A stretch of DNA of 64,000 nucleotides, from NCBI GenBank assembly GCA_010405405.1, contig MU004231.1:2471249-2535248 (forward strand). The letters are read 5' to 3'. This DNA comes from Microthyrium microscopicum. Taxonomy: Eukaryota; Ascomycota; Dothideomycetes; Microthyriales; Microthyriaceae. Made by a program: the position numbers and the translations under genes. The notes beneath the pieces were generated by a model. That model did no database searches and was not told the DNA's origin. It worked only from the letters and a program-made list of their open reading frames with translations. Positions within the stretch are counted from its first letter, which is position 1. Each line of letters begins with the position of its first letter. Shown piece by piece: positions 62,337 to 64,000 of the stretch.

Positions 62337-64000
62337 GATAGACTATGCCGTATAGAAAGATCCCGAGGAATATACGAGATGGTCTTTTTATTTTTCGAAA
62401 AGAATCAGCAGTGCCGTAAGTGCTAGTTTTAGCTCGGGGTGATCGGAGGTTGAAAGTAAGCTGACACCAAACCTGGAGATGGGAATAAGGGTGTTCCTAG
62501 GGCCTCAATTCTTGGTTGCGACAGATTCCCAGCTCTTAATAGAATGTTCTTAGCCATCGTCACATCACCTGAGACGCTAAGTTGCGATGTACGAAGCAAG
62601 GTGTACGAAACAGGTTGAAGACTAATCAGCAGACGGATGAGTGGAGGGTAAAAGGCTGATTGGCAGTTGTTGGCAGAGAGGTACGCAGGTACCTCAGGCG
62701 AGTTTGGAAAATGGTGACAGGGTGCAGCAGTTCACCACGGATTAGAGATCATTGAATACGATGCACACTGCTTGAGGGGATGAACAGGCTAAGCATGGGA
62801 AAAGCAAGTTGGTTTGCTGCAAAGTGTGGCCATAACTACGACGACATTGCTGAGTTGATATTGGTTGATATTTGTAAGCTCTCAGTTAAACTCTAAATGA
62901 CGCCCATGCGCTATGCATGTATCAGCTGAATCATCAATGACGGGATCAGATTTGCAGATCGGTCAGTAATAATACGCTATGCCAAGCGGACTAGGAGAGA
63001 TATTAAAGAGGTTGGAGACTGAAAACGTTGAAGATCTGACCTGCGGCCATCCATAGGATATATATTCAGAAAGATTAGATTTGTGGAGAGTAGGGAACAT
63101 GTAGTCAAGCCCGAATATTACCGGGATAGAATACGATACACATTTCGATTATGAGCATTGAGGCTAAAAGCGAAAGCAACTGATCTACAAGGTCCAACCC
63201 CTGTCGAACCACAAATTGATATTGTGGCTCATGAATTTCGCAGTTTCATCAACACGCTGTATCACGACATTACTCCTCAATATGCTTAGAGGACGTAGCT
63301 CTACCTTAGCTATAGAATACAAGATATTCTTAAGCAGCAATAATTTTATACAGCTCTACAATACAACATCAAAGTTTTTGTTACGGCTAACGCATTTATG
63401 GTTCGACAGGGGTTGGACCTTGTACGGTACTGTACAGAACGCTTGGACAGCCTTGACGATCCCAGTAACTATCCTGGTGGTGCGCGCAAGTTTGTGCGGT
63501 AAGTAGTGCTCTTAACTCGGTTGGCTCATCATGGTTGATATGTTTACACTGCAGGAGGATTGAAGTAATAGTGCAGAAGGAGACTTTGATTGTGCATGGA
63601 TGGACAATCTTACTACCTATTTCGGTAAAACCTCAGGTCTGAGGTGCTGGGTGGATACAGTACCTGTGTATGATCGCGCGAGATGGCCAGCCTGTGAGCC
63701 CTTGAATTGTAGCACTGATGGACATGGGGACGATCGTCTGGTCAAGGTTCGTATTCGTATGTGATGGAGATATGGTTCCATCTCATTGATGCGCCCCAGA
63801 AAGAATTATGCATGAACATTGAAGAAGACGAGTATGAAAATAGGAGAAAGAAAAGACAAAAGATACCTGTGCTTGGATACCTATTAGAAGTTAGGCAATG
63901 TCAATCTAATGAGTAAGCAGTTTAATCTGGTAGCAAGTACACAGTAAGCAAGTCGCCGGCGGCTCCCAAACGTGTCAAAACCGGAAGTCAAAACGATCCG
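62337..64000. other. Gene-free right end with MITE
   Basis: No coding signal. It contains the promoter of the coiled-coil gene and the TIR element at 63188-63422. The remaining sequence is AT-rich, with short frames only. Confidence 0.55.
63188..63422. mobile_element. 235-bp non-autonomous TIR element (MITE), Tc1/mariner-type ends
   Basis: Left end 63188-63216 and right end 63394-63422 are 29-bp inverted repeats with one mismatch, beginning CAAGGTCCAACCCCTGTCGA. The element is flanked by TA dinucleotides (63186-63187 and 63423-63424), the target-site duplication of Tc1/mariner-superfamily transposons. The interior of about 177 bp is AT-rich and non-coding, so the element would need a transposase from elsewhere. 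Near-perfect ends suggest moderate youth. Confidence 0.8.

Overview
This window is nuclear DNA of a filamentous ascomycete (Pezizomycotina). The signs are compact genes with introns mostly of 44-63 bp, GTAAGT/GTATGT-type donors, CTAAC/CTGAC branch sites, and a typical filamentous gene set: Nte1, Per1, Arp9, Chk1, Rud3, Pus3, an ATP-grasp protein of the 'solid-state culture' type, and Ser/Thr-rich secreted proteins. The class is not certain; Leotiomycetes is a guess. There are no bacterial-style operons, CRISPR arrays or rRNA, and I recognised no tRNA.

Layout. 0-9.3 kb: the 3' part of a Pro/Ser-rich protein running off the left edge, an amidoligase-like protein, a HIRAN-SNF2-RING (HLTF/Rad5-like) ATPase, an RS-rich nuclear protein, and PER1 (GPI lipid remodelling). 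9.3-24.8 kb is gene-poor: a conserved unknown protein at 12-14 kb, then a run of four small secreted or membrane-anchored proteins at 16.2-22.8 kb (Ser/Thr-rich with a PAN-like domain, HsbA-like, a Ser/Thr-containing one, CFEM-like), then guanine deaminase. 25.6-35.0 kb: ATP-grasp protein, Arp9, Nte1. 35.4-43.7 kb: a PARP-type zinc-finger protein, a mitochondrial protein and a peroxisomal-looking CoA ligase. 43.9-54.4 kb: a basic coiled-coil protein, Rud3 golgin, Chk1 kinase, a metal-dependent amidohydrolase and an F-box-like protein. 55.6-60 kb is very compact: PUS3, PIG-H/GPI15, an RS-domain/Hub1 fusion and a zinc-ribbon protein. 60.5-62.3 kb: a coiled-coil protein. 62.3-64 kb is non-coding and holds a 235-bp TIR element (MITE).

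Most notable: (1) a family of palindromic, hairpin-forming sequences sitting inside unusually long introns of two genes (PARP-finger gene and CoA ligase), which look like introner-like elements, that is, mobile introns; (2) a Hub1 ubiquitin-like splicing modifier carrying an N-terminal RS domain and an unusual C-terminus; (3) an amidoligase whose catalytic fold is interrupted by about 330 residues of coiled coil and which has three tandem in-frame splice acceptors; (4) a GC-AG intron, a stop-free 3n intron, and a pair of convergent genes whose stop codons are 3 bp apart.

All exon boundaries were read by eye from splice signals and reading-frame continuity and were not confirmed by transcripts. 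Family calls rest on recognised motifs, not on database searches.
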